Shown: one piece after another, positions 11,585-26,329 of the stretch | Layout of the letters: each line of letters starts with the position of its first letter | How positions within the stretch are numbered: position 1 is the first letter of the stretch | From: Lepidurus packardi | Taxonomy: Eukaryota > Arthropoda > Branchiopoda > Notostraca > Triopsidae | Assembly: GCA_023053545.1 (NCBI GenBank) | Contig: JAKZAN010000001.1 | Span: 10,994,565-11,058,564 of the forward strand | Length of the DNA: 64,000 nucleotides | Direction of reading: 5' to 3' | Program-made: the position numbers and the translations under genes | Notes under the pieces: model-generated | What the model saw: only the letters and a program-made list of their open reading frames with translations | Told to the model about the DNA's origin: nothing | The model's database searches: none

Positions 11585-14500
11585 AGTAACAATATGCGAA
11601 TTTCAAGTCTAGTGCACCCCTTTCTATTCTAGGTTTTATATTCTCTCCAAGCATAACTTTCAGCATATCTAATGTGTTGGGGAGTGATAAGTGAATTCCC
11701 GTTTTCTCCTGTCGCGTCTTGATTTACACAGGGTGCAAAAAGGGGGCTCCACTGTAGCCCCAGGTAATCCGTTATAGACCGGCTACATAGTTTTCGTACG
11801 CATTCTTCCTTAAGAAAGGGGAAAGCACGACGACATTATAATACTCTATGGATTCGTCTGCATTCTAAGATTCTGCGGTAACGTTCACTGTCCATAATTC
11901 ATAATCATTCTCAAAGGAAGAATAGACTTGCAAGGGAAAGCCCACGCTGCAGCAAGTCAACAATGAAAAGGCAAGCACGTGTTGATCGGCGCCATTTTGT
12001 GGCGGGTTGGGGCCCGCTTGAAATTGAGGTACAATAGGTCTCGTTTCGGGTCAAAAGGATTCTCATAGTGTGCATACATATATCCCTTCTTAACATGAGA
12101 CAATATACCACTTTCGGGAGCTGCCTTTTTTTGTTGATGATGGAAAATCCTTCCCAAGCGGAATCCCTTTGAAGAGTATACCTACAATACAGCTTTCCCC
12201 TGGACAGATTATTAAACAAAAAAACAACACCGGCGCTGTATAATCTTTCGGTTCAGCGGCTAATAAGGACACTATTAGAAGGGTATTATGCAGACCGGTT
12301 TTGTCTTCGAAGTCCCGGAAACTGTACAATCTTATTCGACTTGGGTTATAAAAAACTGTGAAATCTCTGAGAAGTTTTTTTACCCTAGAAATGCGGAATT
12401 TTTGTTTTACCCCCCTAAGACAGGCTTAGTGAGAAAAAAAAGGTCCAGACTTGTTCAATTTATGAGATAAAGTCTCCCCCAAAGACCCACAGCCACACAG
12501 GTTGAATTCTTGGTGATTAGACTGCGATGTAGGTTTAGGGGCGTGGCAGGAGGTCACCTGATGAGGTAACCCCGTGTCAAAGGCGTCTACATTTCTTACC
12601 ATCAAACCGCCCACTTGCACTTCCCGCCCAGGGTGCCAGTCGCAAAAGATCCTTGGAAGGGAATAAATTATGCGTAGAATAACAGCGAAAATTATCTCTC
12701 CGTCTCCTCACAGACTCGAGGAAACAAAAATGCTCGCCAAAGAGTTTCTATCTGCTTTATTTTTATAAGATTTTTTTTTCCCGGAAGGCTGCGAAAACAT
12801 AAACGATTCGAGTTTAGGAATCCTTGGATGAAAAGAATGTGCTATACAATCATGAAGAGAAGCATTAAAGACACATTTTACATTCCAATTCAGTTTGAAC
12901 TCAAACTGGGACAGAAATTAAAGAGAGAAGGCCGGCAAAACTTGAAAGTTTGAGCTCAGGTTCAAGTACAGACGCTACAAAGTTGAGAAAGTCCATTACC
13001 CCATTGATTTTGTTCTTCTTTCTTTTTCTTTCCTGCCTTCTTTCGGTTCTGGCTCAAATAACGGGGCTAAAACGTCCAGATAATGGGGGTTATGTTACCG
13101 AGAACAAAGGAGGACTTCAAAATGGTCGATACTAAACCTAGATAGGGGTGGTTTACCTTCTTCTACTGTCTTAAAAAAAAAAAAAAAAAAAAAAAAAACT
13201 AAAAGAAAACAACTAACTTATCTCACCCAAATCCTAAAAGCACCCCGCTGCCAATTCATCATTGTGCCCATTAAGAAGACAACCCTGTTACACTTTGGCG
13301 TCATTATTGTAAGCAGCAATAAATAACAAATAATTTTGCGAGCACTATTTTTCGTTTTCTTTTTTTATGCTTACTATTTCCTTGAATCCACGTTTGCTCA
13401 CAAGAAAGAATACAGATTTTAAAATTCATAAAAAAGAATTCATTTTCAGTAAATTTTAGCTAATATAAATTATGAAATAGGTATTTAGAAAGTAGTGTAT
13501 AAATAAAAGTATTTAATTGGCAGAGAAAGGGTTAAGGTACGAGGAAGTGTTTGAATCAGCGTTTCAGGATTTCATTGGCACTCTGGCTCATTCTATGACT
13601 AAATAAATCGATGCAGTAAAGTCGCAAAAGTCGTCTGAATAGGCTGGAAAATAGGTGTCTGCCAAGGATCAAAGATTCCTTGCAGAAGAAAAAGAAGGAC
13701 CAAGGTATATAATATGGTACAAGTGGAAACTGCGGGTGGGTCCACATGGGATGTCGCTTTCTTATCCGACATTCAACATGCACACATGTTCCAAGTCACA
13801 AATTTTCCATAAAGCGTGTATTATGGGCTCTGGTTGTGTTGTGATGTGTGTGTGTGGGCTGCGCTAAGCATCCTTGGTGCTTCTTCGCGTGACTTTGGCG
13901 ACCTACACCTTCCACCTTTCATGGTTACGATGTTCCAATGGATATGCTCACCATCTTGTCGCTCTTCTCTCGAAGCCATAGATTTAGACAGCCTGGCTTT
14001 ACTGAACAGGCTTAACCTTTAAAACTTGGACATGTCGATGTTTAGCCATGAAAAACAATGGCAGGTTGCACGGCAGGTGGATATGTTAGCTCAACAAGTC
14101 CCCCCCTCCATGTCAATCGTATGCACACTATCGTCACTCGGGCGTAAACGGACAAAATAGACAACAGATCGAGCCATAACTTGACTCAAACCTTTTAAAT
14201 TAGGGGCGCAAGCCTTATACCCGTCATTACAAATATTACCTTTAAAAGCAAGACGACATACAACCCATAAACCGTCTCCGCAGCAACGTAAATGCGTAAT
14301 ACCAACGCTAGGGGCGCTGCGTTCTTATCGCATGGCCTCATCTGCACTCCCCAATTCAAAACAAAGCAAAAAAGAGTAAAGAAATATAAAACATATAACC
14401 TTATGGTTAAGTTACAAGAGACATCAACGCAACTTCCTCTCTTTCTCTTTTCGTACATGTTTTAGTACATATTTCAGCCCATTTCACCTAAACATTTTAA

Positions 14501-15740
14501 ACGTTGGGTGCCATGACAGTTGTGGCTCTTTACCAAAAAGGGCGCTGTAATTTTGGCGTGCGCTTTCATGGCTCTTTCCCGCCTGGGTGGTATTTTTACA
14601 GATCAACCATAATATTAGCAACGTCCCAAAGCCTTTTGCGCTCTCTCTCTTTCTCTTCCTCTCCTTTGAGCTTTTGGTGGAACCATAACTATTGCACCAC
14701 TGATACGCAAAAATACCCCTCTGTGCCAAACCAACAAACTTTAACGCTATAAAATCCACTTTCGTGTGACCAAACAAGGCCTGGTCAGTATTATGGCCAG
14801 ATAAACAAAGACTAGAAATCATGACCTTACAGCACGGCATGGCTGGGGTCCTATTGTCGTATAATGCGTGTTAAAACACGGTCCCCATACCGCCTTCTCG
14901 CATGGATGTGTGATCATCCATATAGTTGGTAAAACCCACTTCATTATAGCAGATCAGGTTTTATGGTCAGCGGAAGAAGGTTTCCACGGTACGTTGGCCT
15001 GGATTTTTCCTAGCGCCCTTAGAATCATACATAGAATATATATATATAACTTATATTCACACTGGACGGCATACACTCCTGTGATCTAACATCATGCATA
15101 TATCGACACATCTACGCCTTATTAACATTCATGTTAGAACGTCTACCGAAGAGACAATAGGCTCATCACGCCATCATATATAGCAAAGCTGATTAGGCGG
15201 AAAGGAGCTAGATGACAAAAGGAAATCGGCTTTGCCCATATGTTATTTCTGACTGAATTTGTTAAGGGGCAGAAAGGCCCACAATTTGTGCCGCCAGCGT
15301 GGGCGTGTATAGTATTTGCTCCAACACGGGTTGTCGATCTACCTGGTCTTGCTAATTTCATACATCCCGGCGGAACCAAAACCACAACTTAAAGAGCAGA
15401 GCGACAATTCTTTTGGTGGATTTTTATGCAAAAAGTTAAGCCATGCATGGGTCCTGATCGTTCTCCATCAATACACATCGCCCTAAAGTCTAAAACAAAC
15501 CCTTCGTCAATTGTATACACTACGACAATGGGAATTTATGAAACCTGACCTGTCACTATTATACGTTGTGCACATAGTAACTTCCTTTTCCGTTCAGTTC
15601 TACAGTAACTGCCATTTTGATTTCAAAAACTAGATAGCTTGTCAGGGGATAAACAAAACGACAGGGCTAACGGACCGTTTCTTTGAGAAAACCTGGAAAC
15701 GCCCCCAATATTGGCACCCTGTACTTAAGAAACCCTATAC
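11585..15740. other. Non-coding intergenic DNA
   Basis: I see no supported gene. It holds an A26 tract at 13173-13198, one CAACAATGAA at 11958, and AT-rich sequence with short open frames that have no coding texture. Confidence 0.6.
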
Positions 15741-15905
15741 CGTCAACAATGAATGCAATGCACTTGGGCGGAGGACAGCATAGAACTTTAAAAAAAAAGA
15801 AATTACAGCTAAAGCTCGCGCGAACCGTCAACAATGAAATGCGCTTGGGTGGAGGACAGCATAGGACTTAAAAAAAAGGAAATTACAGCCAAAACTTCCC
15901 AAAAA
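15741..15905 (+). repeat. Two tandem copies of an 85-bp unit carrying CAACAATGAA
   Basis: The unit starts CGTCAACAATGAA at 15741 and again at 15826. Both copies share CTTGGG(C/T)GGAGGACAGCATAG, a run of A and AAATTACAGC. A third copy may begin at about 15906 (TGTCAACAAC). Confidence 0.85.
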
Positions 15906-18900
15906 TGTCAACAACTAATCCCCCCTTCGAAAATGAACTTCATTAGGAGTAAATATAAGGCTCAGTCATCTGCGTAAAAGGTTCCAGTACCAGTTTTGAG
16001 TCTTTTCGTTTGGCTGAAAGAGTCACTAATTGGTAAAACGATCCTTCTGGCTGCTGCAAGCTTGCATTCATCAGGTAGACGTCGCTTTGGCGCCGGAACG
16101 TCCAGGGAACCGACTCAGGTGACGTGGCGGCGCCGCCGTCAACAAAAACACCCCGGATCCCTTCTTGAAACAATCTGGGTAGCATACCATATGACGAGGT
16201 CGTACCTCTACCTCAACCCCCGGTTACAACAACACATGGAGCGCGTAAACGAAGTTCCATAAATCTCCGCTCTAATTCAGCTGTAACAGAAACGTTAAAG
16301 AAGGAGGTAGGGGGGAGACAGAGGGAAAAGCTGCCGTTCATCTACAGTTTGTCGCCATTTCATGTTAGGGACAGTTTGATTAGCCCTTAATTCATCAAAA
16401 ATTGGTTTTGTCATGGTCGTGGGATGATGACCAGCACACGGGCAGGTATATGAAAGAAAGGATGTTCAAGTATATCAAACGGCGTGAGGGGAAGTAATAA
16501 CTAATCAGCAATCTAACCAACCATCTCCTTCCGTGCTACGGATAGTCCCAACCCTTTCCAAACTCGAGCCTTTCGGTTCAAAACGACACTTATATGTAGT
16601 GTCTATATGTCAGATAAGGCCGAATTCAGTATCCATTGATGCTGTGCATAAAAGGTAGTAAACCCCTTTTGTTTCCGGTGTAACGGCGTCAAAACTCCAT
16701 CGCACGACACCTGATAGCATCGTGGGCCGCTCCCAGATGAATCACCTATATCCATGCTCAAAGTAAAAAGCCCTATAATATTCGCTCCAGCACTCCAGCA
16801 CGCATTATCATATCCATGTGTGTATGTGTAAGGGAGAGAGGAGTAAGGGGAGGGGTGGTGGTTTGGCGTGCAATTTGGGTAGGCAGGTGATAATACAAAA
16901 GATGAGCACAGCTCTTGAATGAGCCGGATGAGCCAAATGGGAGATGAGACTACTCATGAAAACGGGGGGTTGTTGGCATGAAAAAGGTGAAAATAGACAC
17001 GACTAATATCCCCTTTTCGGAAAGTACACAGCTGAGTGTGCACTATCATTCTCCGTGTGCAGTGTACGGAGTGAACGGAGTCAACACCTGGAATTAGGCA
17101 GCTTTTTCCCGGATTAGAAAACACTTTTGGCTCTTGATCGTTTGCTATAGGCCATCTAAACTGAGCGTAAGAAGACGGTATAAAACGAAACAAAATACAC
17201 TACAATTGCAGTGCTAAAATAAATAAGTAAACTGAAGAGAAAAAACAGATTCGTGCAATCAAGGTAACTATAGCTCATTGTCTGAACTTTTTTTTCTTTT
17301 GGCGGAGAGTCTGATTATATAAGGGGCCGTGGACGGTGCTAAGGCGTAGCAATTACCTTGATTTGAAGGTGTTTATTACCGCTGCATGAAGACGACCCTT
17401 GCAGAGGCGGGAAAGCTATATTTTAATGAAAGGGGACAGATGACGCTGAACCTTATTTATAAAACGTAAACGTTCGTTTTTGGTAAGAAAGATACTGCTC
17501 GATTGGCAAAAACTTGTAGCATGTGTCTATGTGCGCACGGTATTACAAGGCAGTACGGGACACGAATAGGTGTAACGCCCCGAGGCAGCGTGAGCACCAC
17601 AATACAAAAGGGAGATGTACAGGGAACGGAAAACGTCCATCGACTAATGAATTCGCCACGCTTGCTGCCATGTGGTGTTAGTTTCCCTAATGGGCACCCT
17701 AATGCTCGCTCTTCAAAGCATTTTGACCCTAACTAATAGCTTTCCCGGTCGACCCGCTGAATCCGGGGTCAGCCCGCACAATTTTCGGCGAAAAATAGAA
17801 TTCCAGACAAGACTCTTAAAACAAGTTTAAAACAACACTTTTAAACATGCAAACCATCACAAAACTTTGCCAAATGAATTTATTTTATTTTTAGAAAAGA
17901 AGAAAGAAAGCGTAGATCTTGGCTTACTCAGCAAAAAAGGCAACTTGCCTGTTTACCATTTTAACGGTATACTCCTCGTCAGCATGTAAGTGATGGCTTT
18001 CAGAGAAAATTATGAAAAACAATGTTAGAAAGTGATAAAATAAATTCAAAGGTCCATGGACAACTTTGCCTAATAAATCCTTGTTGTAATCTCCCTCGCG
18101 ACGTTTTTCCCATCAACAAACCTGTTGCAATTCATTCCCATTGCTACCACGCCTCCCTTTTTTCTCAATTCCTTGTTTCTTTCTGAAAAGTTTCCAGCCA
18201 AAAAAGCAAAAAAAGAAAAGCGCCTGCACGTTTAGCACGGAATTGAACCGCTAAAAAGTTCACCAATGCCGACCTTTGCCTAATAAAGTATCTTGTTCTG
18301 AACCGCAAACTAAATACGATCCTCCTATCGTTCCACTAGCAATACTCGGACTTCTTTCCTTGTGTACATGTATATAAGTATATAGAATGTAATGGTGAGG
18401 TTTCTAACCAAAATTTTACACTCTGGCTAAGGGGCAAAGTAAGCAAAACCGTCGCGCGGTGCCTGGACATGGGCTGGCAATAAGCTGCTAAGATATGTTA
18501 TCTTAATTGCTTTCCTCCCTCAAGCCCACATTTAACGAGACTTTCTCACGCTACGAGCATTTGTACCTTCCCACCCAATTCTAATTCTTTCCCAAGAAGT
18601 ATAAGGGCAGGGATGCTGGATAGAACCTTCCTTCCCATCTCGCAACAGGGGTCAAACCTATTGAACCCAAAACTTGTTTCCAATTGCAATCGCCCTATAC
18701 GTGTATATACAGAGGGTGAATAGAATTACATACAGTGATCAAACGCTCGGAAACAACTCACTTTTGCCCAGACAACGCTTCCGGACTTGTTGCTAATATA
18801 TTAACTGCTCAAAAAGTACCCCAAAGTCCCTAAAAGCAACAAGAGCACGGTAAGATCCTGAAAACCAAATTAGATGCTTAACGCTCCCTGGCAACTTGTT

Positions 18901-21900
18901 GAAAAACTCATGTGGGTTCACGTGACCTGCACGCTCCTTATTATCTGGGTACGAACCTCATCTAATTGTCATCTAACTTCTATCATCAGTCCATCGTCCC
19001 AAATTTGCCGCTTAATGGTAAGTACTAATGGCATATAAAACAAACCGAAGCTCAAAAAGAGGGCTTTTAAGTGTAAAGTAACATCAAACCGTAACAAGAA
19101 GCAAACCGTAAACCGGAGTAACATGGTGAGGCGCGGTTAGGAACAACATATACTCGGGTTCCATGTTAACTATTCATTGTTGCATGCCATTCCTCCATTC
19201 GCAAGCTGGCCGAAGAAACGCTACGGATCCCTGACTGACCTTACGGAAAACGTCGGTAGTTTCAATGGTAACGGATAACGCTCTTCTTCGGATAAAGATG
19301 ATTTTTTTTCATTGTTGCTGTCCCATCCAATAGAAGAGTTTTAAAAGCAAGAGGCTCTCAACCATTTCCGTTCAGGAAGCGGGCTCTTACCATGCTTAAC
19401 CTCCTTCGTTGACGCAGTGATTCTCAAGCATTTTAGGACTACAAATGCCGGGACGGGAAAGCTTACTAGGTTTTACCTTATCTGTAACTTAAACACAGGA
19501 TAGGCGGCCGGTGCTAGATTGATTACTACAGGTATAGCGTAACATTGCTCGAGCACGAAAGGCACAACGGTCGCTAAAACTCCATAAGGAGGACAGGTGC
19601 AAATGACTCGATTATCTTGGGCACTGTGTTGTTTCTACTGCTGGGAGAATTAGAGTTTATCAGTGTGTCTGTCCTCTCTTCCTTTCTCCCATACACAAAC
19701 ACAGACACCTCGCATAATGCTATCTTAAACACCTGAACCTCGATGAGCTTCACACCCAAAGACATACAAACCTCAGCAAATATGTTGCAGTTTCAGTCAT
19801 GTCCTCATGTCTGTCGCTCTTCTTATCAATTCTTCTTGTCCTTCAAAGGCAGCGACCGGATACATTGGAAAGAGTTTCCTATGCTCAATAAGAAAGTGCA
19901 GCCAAAGAGAAAGAGAGGAACAAGTCCAAGCCTGTTACATTACAGTTTACTGATCACGAGCCAAACGTTGTCACAATAACGCTTTAATGAGCAGTACAAC
20001 AACGGGTAAAAGTTATGTCTGGCTTCAAGTGTCACGACTTATTGATTTAAAAGGCAGGTGTGCTGTGTTCTTGTCCATAGGATAAGTACGAAACCCCAGG
20101 ACGTCGCACATCAGGCATCGCCAAAGAGGAAACGGCAGCTTAGGCGACACAACTGCTGCAACAATCTTCCGCTTTTCAGAGCAATCCCTCTCTTTCTTTT
20201 TCTACTCTCCGAAAGCTTTTAACTTGTAAGAAGGAAAGGAGACCATCTTCTCCCGTCAAAGCGGCCCTTTTTTTTACCACTGTAACTTGTCAAAAGCGAC
20301 TGCTTGTAAGCCGTGATGGTTCTAGCTCTCACGGAAACGCAATCCATCTCTAGAGTCGGTGAAAAAACCTATTTACGCACATTCTCCCCTGTTGCTCTTC
20401 GCTGCCATGGCTGCTCTCCTTTTCCTCTATACATATGGAGCTCCAATTTCACACTTTATATAACTTTTAGGTTCCTTTTTCACCTGAACTCAAGCGCGCA
20501 GATGTCCATTCCGTTTGCACCCCACTGCCCTTCATATTAGGGCGCGCATATGTTTTCACCGTTTACCTTTCGGGCTAGTTACTCATCTACCGCTAACCTC
20601 TAACCTAACCATTAACAGCCCTACATATGCAGCACATCGAAACCCTTTAGAACGAAAAAGAAAAGGGTGCTTCTTTTGCTTCATATGTTCTTACGATTGA
20701 TCCTTATGGTGCTGTCTCATTACAAGGACTGGACTGGCAGCTGCTCCACATTGGTCCACACGGACTCGACTCAGCACCTGTCAAAGAAAAAAACAAGAGA
20801 AGAATGGCTTGGGTGATTATTGAAAACTCCGATTCCAGAACATCCCGAACAGCCTGAACCGTCACTTATCCTCCCATTCAATCTGAGCTAAACGGTTAAA
20901 GGCCCATCACACCTGGCAGTTAATTAAACTTTGTCCTCACCCTCTTTGGGGGGTTTGGGTACTAGTATAGTAACTCATCTTATCCACCTTTTCCAATCAG
21001 AACCAAATCAAACAAACGAAACGGGTGGAAATCAGATCCAAAATGGCGTCCGCTGAACGAGTTTGATGGATGAAACCTGAGTGGCCTGAAATGTTTCGAT
21101 CTGCGAGGTGAGGTCTGAATTCTCTATGTACCCTAATACCCTCGTGTGACTCGGCTTGGGGTGGCCGTGCTCTTTTCATTGAAACCGTCAATCTCTCAAA
21201 CTAAAGCGGTGTACGCGACGCGCAGATGACCTGTTCCGTGCTGGTCTAATACGGGTATTGACAACAGGGTACGTGCACACACATACACCAGCTATGCATA
21301 GTACACGCAGCAAAGCTTCGCTTCAAGGTGTTGCTGGGCCGCCCCGCTGAGTTAGCAGCTGCTGCTGTCTTAGCTTTGGGCTTTAGTTGTGAATACTGTA
21401 TGGCATAGTATGGGAGAGCTGAAAGCAAAACGGCTCACTTTTATTCAGAGTTAATGTGGCATTGAGTCGAGGGTGGAGGGGTGCACGAGTCGATGGAGCT
21501 ATATCCCCCGTGCACCTTAGAAACTTGCATGTCTCACACAAGAACCCATTCCGACAGTCAAAACGTTCCGGTACACCATGGTAGTTTGGCAGCATGGCAT
21601 CTGCTGCAGAATTAGGCCAGCTTTTTCGTTTTTAAGACCACTTGCTCAATGTGTTCGAGGGTGCGCGCGTATGGTGTATACAGCTGATAAGGCGAGGGTG
21701 GCTAACATGAAGACACGTGCCGTGCCCGACCAGAAATTCATCATACACCTGGACTGGGCCCTATTGTATAAGAAAAATAAACTGTACATTAAAGGATCTC
21801 AAATGGCTTATGAAAATGAGGTAAAACGCTTAAATCGACGCTTTAAAGGCTTTAGAGGCGACCACTTTAACACGTAAAAGCATAAAATCTTGGAAAACAA

Positions 21901-23330
21901 GTTTCCAAAACCGGTTAACAAAAATACTAAAACAAGAAGTGAAGATTCCAGCAATCAATTGAGGAGACTTAGAACGCAGAAAAGCCCAGTTTTCGAAGGG
22001 GGGAATACAGTTATTACTTAATGCTTAAATCCATGATGACTCATCTGCCAGGGATTAAAAAGTTTCCGAGGCATTTGCGCGGAATGAGATGGGTACTTTT
22101 GATCTCTGATGACACCTTTACTTCGAAGTGGTGTTGAAAGGTGTTGAAAGCTGGAACAAAAATGGAAAGAAATGTAAGAGAAATAAGAAAAAAGCAACTT
22201 TTTTACTCAGCAATTACCTCGAAAACGAAACGCTTGTTCTTGCAAGCCATCTATTGATGGCTAGCAAGAACAAGAATCGAGTGATGGTCACGATGATCGA
22301 TGAGGATTGAGGACGTCATTCAACTATGGTCCATGCAAGGGTTTTCCTTTACCTTCTACCTTCCGGATTATTACATCTTTCAGGGAGCATAAGCATTTCG
22401 ATTCGTGTGGTGATGATGATTAGTATTCTCTATACGTGCCTGTAGTATCTATAGTGTCTATAAAGAATCGGCCGCAAGGGAACTTCGATTTTCCTTTCAT
22501 TCTGTCACCACCTTTTTTGTTGTTGTCAGCTTTGGCTGCTCCTTTTTTGCTTAAAATGGTTCTATAATCAGGCAAGATCTTCTTTTACCGCTCTTTTAGC
22601 GTGCATCAAAGAAACGCAGCTACCGTAATCTGAAGTTGCATAAGAAAAACTAAAAAGAAACGAGAAAGAGGTAACGTTCAATGGCTACCATGACTGCATT
22701 TGCTTCTGAATGGGTCATAACTCCTAACTAACTTCTTTTTTATACTAAAGGATCTAACAGAAGGGAATCTGGTCCGCATTACGGAACATGTCTTTCCCAA
22801 GATGACAACCGAGTATAGCTTCTTTTATATTATGAGTAAGAAAGGGGACTAAAAAAGTCCGGGGATCAAAACCGGTCGCTTTATTTACGATGGCGCGGTT
22901 GTCACCAGTAAAAACACCATGTGAACTCCCAAATGCGAAAAAGAAAAAAAGCGAGACCATGCATAGAAGAGGACATAGTCGAGGCATGTCAGAGCCATTT
23001 TCCAGGTGCAACCCAGGTGAATGAAAGGGGTGATCGTCTTACCTCACCGGCCAAAACGTTCGCTTTCCCTTGCGCTATGGGAAGCCAGCCTAGCTCAGCC
23101 ACTCCAATAATGAAAAATGGAGCATCCTCTGAAGGCACTATAGAGGGGCGTTTTTTTTGTCCGTTTTCTATCCTTTCTGTGCGTATAGCAAGGATGTTAA
23201 CGTGCTCCGGATTCAGCGGTTTTCAACACAAGGAGCATTCACATGCGTGAACCCGCACGATCATCTCCCTCTTTCCTCTAGCTGATTTCCATGTAATAGG
23301 CCAACCCAACACTTTGAAAAGAGGACAACG
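15906..23330. other. Non-coding intergenic DNA
   Basis: No gene is supported. Two minus-strand copies of CAACAATGAA lie at 19173 and 19308, and a strong short hairpin at 22233-22274. Open frames here are short and lack recognisable motifs. Confidence 0.6.
22233..22274. repeat. 42-nt near-perfect inverted repeat
   Basis: Arms CTTGTTCTTGC and GCAAGAACAAG, then one A-A mismatch, then AGCCATC and GATGGCT, closed by loop TATT: 18 paired bases in all. Just outside, CTCGA and TCGAG could extend the stem after an internal loop. It is shorter than a typical pre-miRNA. Confidence 0.75.
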
Positions 23331-23790
23331 GCGAAAAATTAGAACCTTCCTTTGCACACAAGGGACACCAACCCTTCCCCTAGCCGCATTTCTGGCCAAG
23401 AATAGCATATTGCTACCTAATACTACCTTGGTTAACCTAATACTACTAAGGTTAACTTTTAAGTTTGATGGATGAACCAGAGCAGGCTTGGATGATATGC
23501 ATAACGTAAGTGCGAAAAATTAGAACCTTCCTTTGCACACAAGGGACACCATTCCTTCCTTACAGGCATTCCTGGCTCGTTTTAAGTACACTATTTCCAA
23601 TACTACCTGACTTAAGATTACTTTTTAAGTTTAATAGATGAGTCAGAGCATTAAATATTTCCGATACTGCCTTGACTAAGGTTAACTTTTTAAGTTTGGT
23701 AGATGAGTCGGAGCAAATTACAACAAAATTTTAGAAAGAGGGGGGGGGGGCTTGGTGATATATATGCATAACGTAACTGGAATAAAGCTT
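23331..23790 (+). repeat. Degenerate tandem repeat array
   Basis: A block beginning GCGAAAAATTAGAACC and including CACAAGGGACACCA occurs at 23331 and again at 23512 (period about 181 bp). A shorter block (TTTTTAAGTTTGGTAGATGAGTC...GAGCA) occurs three times, near 23447, 23608 and 23672. ATATGCATAACGTAA appears twice (about 23495 and 23763). A G10 run lies inside. Confidence 0.8.
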
Positions 23791-26329
23791 CAAGATAAGA
23801 GGCGGCAGGTGGGCTGTGGAAAATGAAAAAAAATGGCCGTCGAAAACCAAGTCACACGGGGACTTGGAATCTCTTCGAACACAGAACCCAATATCGGACC
23901 AGTGCAGCTGATCTGTATTATTTTTTTTCTCCCTTTGCTACCATTGTTGTACTAAAATGCATCAGTGTGCTCGGGAATTCATGGGAAGAGGGGGGCCTTA
24001 TACTCTGGGAACTTTTGAACAGAGGAAGAGAGATACACATACACACAGTCCACACAGACACACAGATTGCAAGGGGTCACGAGCAATCGCAAATCAGTTC
24101 GATTCCATATCCGATACAAGAGTCCCCCTGTATAACAAAAGCTTTTTTGAATAGCTATTCCGGGGGGTGGTTTCTACAGTCAGGTCACCCAAAAGGTCAC
24201 GGACTCGTGGTTTTCTCCATTCTTCTCACCCAGGGGACCCACCCAACTGTTAGCATATGCAAAAGTAAGCCCCAAAAGGTGCATCAAGGGGTGCTGCAGG
24301 TGACAGACAGCACCGGATACTGTGACTTGACCTAACTTAACCTTCGACCTCCCTGGCAAATACAAAACCAACGTCCTACGGTAACTTCATCTCGTCCTCC
24401 CACTTAAGGTGAGTACACACACGATGATGTGCATATTTGCTTTTATAAAAAAATAAATAAATAAAAAAGAAGTTGGACACTTGTCTTTCTCTTGGGAAAG
24501 ACAAGTATAGTAAGCGCATAATAAGCCGAATGTGGCCGTTGCTACGCTAATAACAAGTATCTTTACAGGTGCGCCTGCAGAAGCCAAAAGAACCCAAACA
24601 CAGTTCAGTTCGTAAAACTCGAATATTTTACTGGCCCTAACTCATTCAAACTGGTATATTAATGAGCCTGTTTAAGCAAATCTTTCCTTCTCACTTCCAA
24701 GAGGACTTTTCCAACAAGTTTTTCTTTAATCCGCGCAAAACACATAATGGTAATCATCGCCTGAGGCGCGGTCAACCCATTCGGCTTCTTTCTTCCAGGG
24801 AAACACAAAGTTTCTAGTCGAAACACAAACGATCTTTTAGCCCAATGCCATCAGTATACTAAACAAAACACCAAAGGGAAGCAGTTTGGAACTTGTAGTT
24901 CAAAAATCAGGTAGTTTGAAAGCAAATAGATGGGATTCGTTAAGGAAATCCAAGTCACGTTCAAAATCCGACACTTCTACCGTTTCTCTCGATGCGTTTT
25001 CCAGCGTTTGGGGAAGTTTGGGGGAAAATACCGATAGCTAACGCAGCCGAGACCTTGAAAGTGTGATGGTCATCGGCAAAGGAATGTTCAAGGCGACAAG
25101 AGATGAGGGGCTTTTCTCTCTTCTCCTCTCTGTATGTCGTCTCTGCTGGCTGGCAAGTTATCCAGATACTCTCGCTGACAGGTGAAGTATAGCCAAGGTC
25201 CAGCTTTGCCACCTTTCTGATGTAACCGTCCCTAAGTCTTTTCCTTCTCTTCCTCCTCCTATTTCCAGTATCCAATGACAGATTTCCATCTAAAAACCCC
25301 AAAATAAAGCGAACCCGCCAGGTTATTGTCCTGCTTCATTCCCAGTAATGTCACCTTTCCGCTCTACGCTCTAAAGGTCCATACCCGAGTTTGGCTCAAC
25401 ATATAGACCTGCGTCTAAGTCGGCTTAAGACTTACGCATTGTTACATCAAGAAATTTCGAAATTCTTCTCGGAAATCGGTAATATTCTCCTGTCCTCAAA
25501 CTTTTCTCAATTTTCTAGAAATGATATGCTTGGAAATATCTTAAACAAAAAGCCTTTCTTCATTTTTTTTTTTTTTTTTTTAAGGAATCTGGCTTGGGTC
25601 TAGCCACACTCGCCCATAACCATAACAAGGCTTACAATACAGGAAAAACAATAGTTTAGGCCCTTTTGGGAAGCAAACGTAAGGAATCGGTTTGTCCCAA
25701 GTCAAGTGTCATCCGAAGTAGTCTAGACAGTATATTAGTCACCTATATGCAAGCTTTTTTGAATAGAAATTGGTTAAAATCGGCTTGATCTGAACCTAAA
25801 AGGGACCAAACTGATCATTTTCCTTTTTAAAAGTAAGTTCCTAATTCATGTCACAAGCAGAGGGTTTGATGGATGAGAGCAACATCCCTAAAAGCGTAAC
25901 TCGATTGTCGCCCAAGCAGAGAATAGAAAAGGAAAAAAATTTGAACAGAGGTATAACTTGGCCGACTTAATGGGTTGCAAGAACCTAAAAGACGAGAAAA
26001 AAGTAATGCTGAAGGGAGCTTTCTGGAGCCCCGGTAATTTGCATGCTATTCAATAGCTCAAATGTGATTTATATGACACCCTGGCGTGAATGTCATTGCT
26101 TCGATACAAGCAATCCAATGGAGTGTCTAAGGAACCGCCTGCAGGGGAAATATTGCCAGATAAAGAGCCTGTTATATACAAGAATAAAAGGCAGATTTTT
26201 TTCTTTTTGGTTCCTGTTTCGATTTCGAATACGAATTTGCACCCAAAAAGGGGCACACAATCTTAAATCTCACAATTTTAACGCTTTTTGATGCGCAACA
26301 GGACATAGATAGCGTTAATGTTTGTTATT

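Noticed and set aside
22754-23011. Minus-strand frame with a signal-peptide-like hydrophobic stretch
   Set aside because: The hydrophobic part comes from an A/T-rich run, and there is no conserved domain or cleavage context beyond chance.
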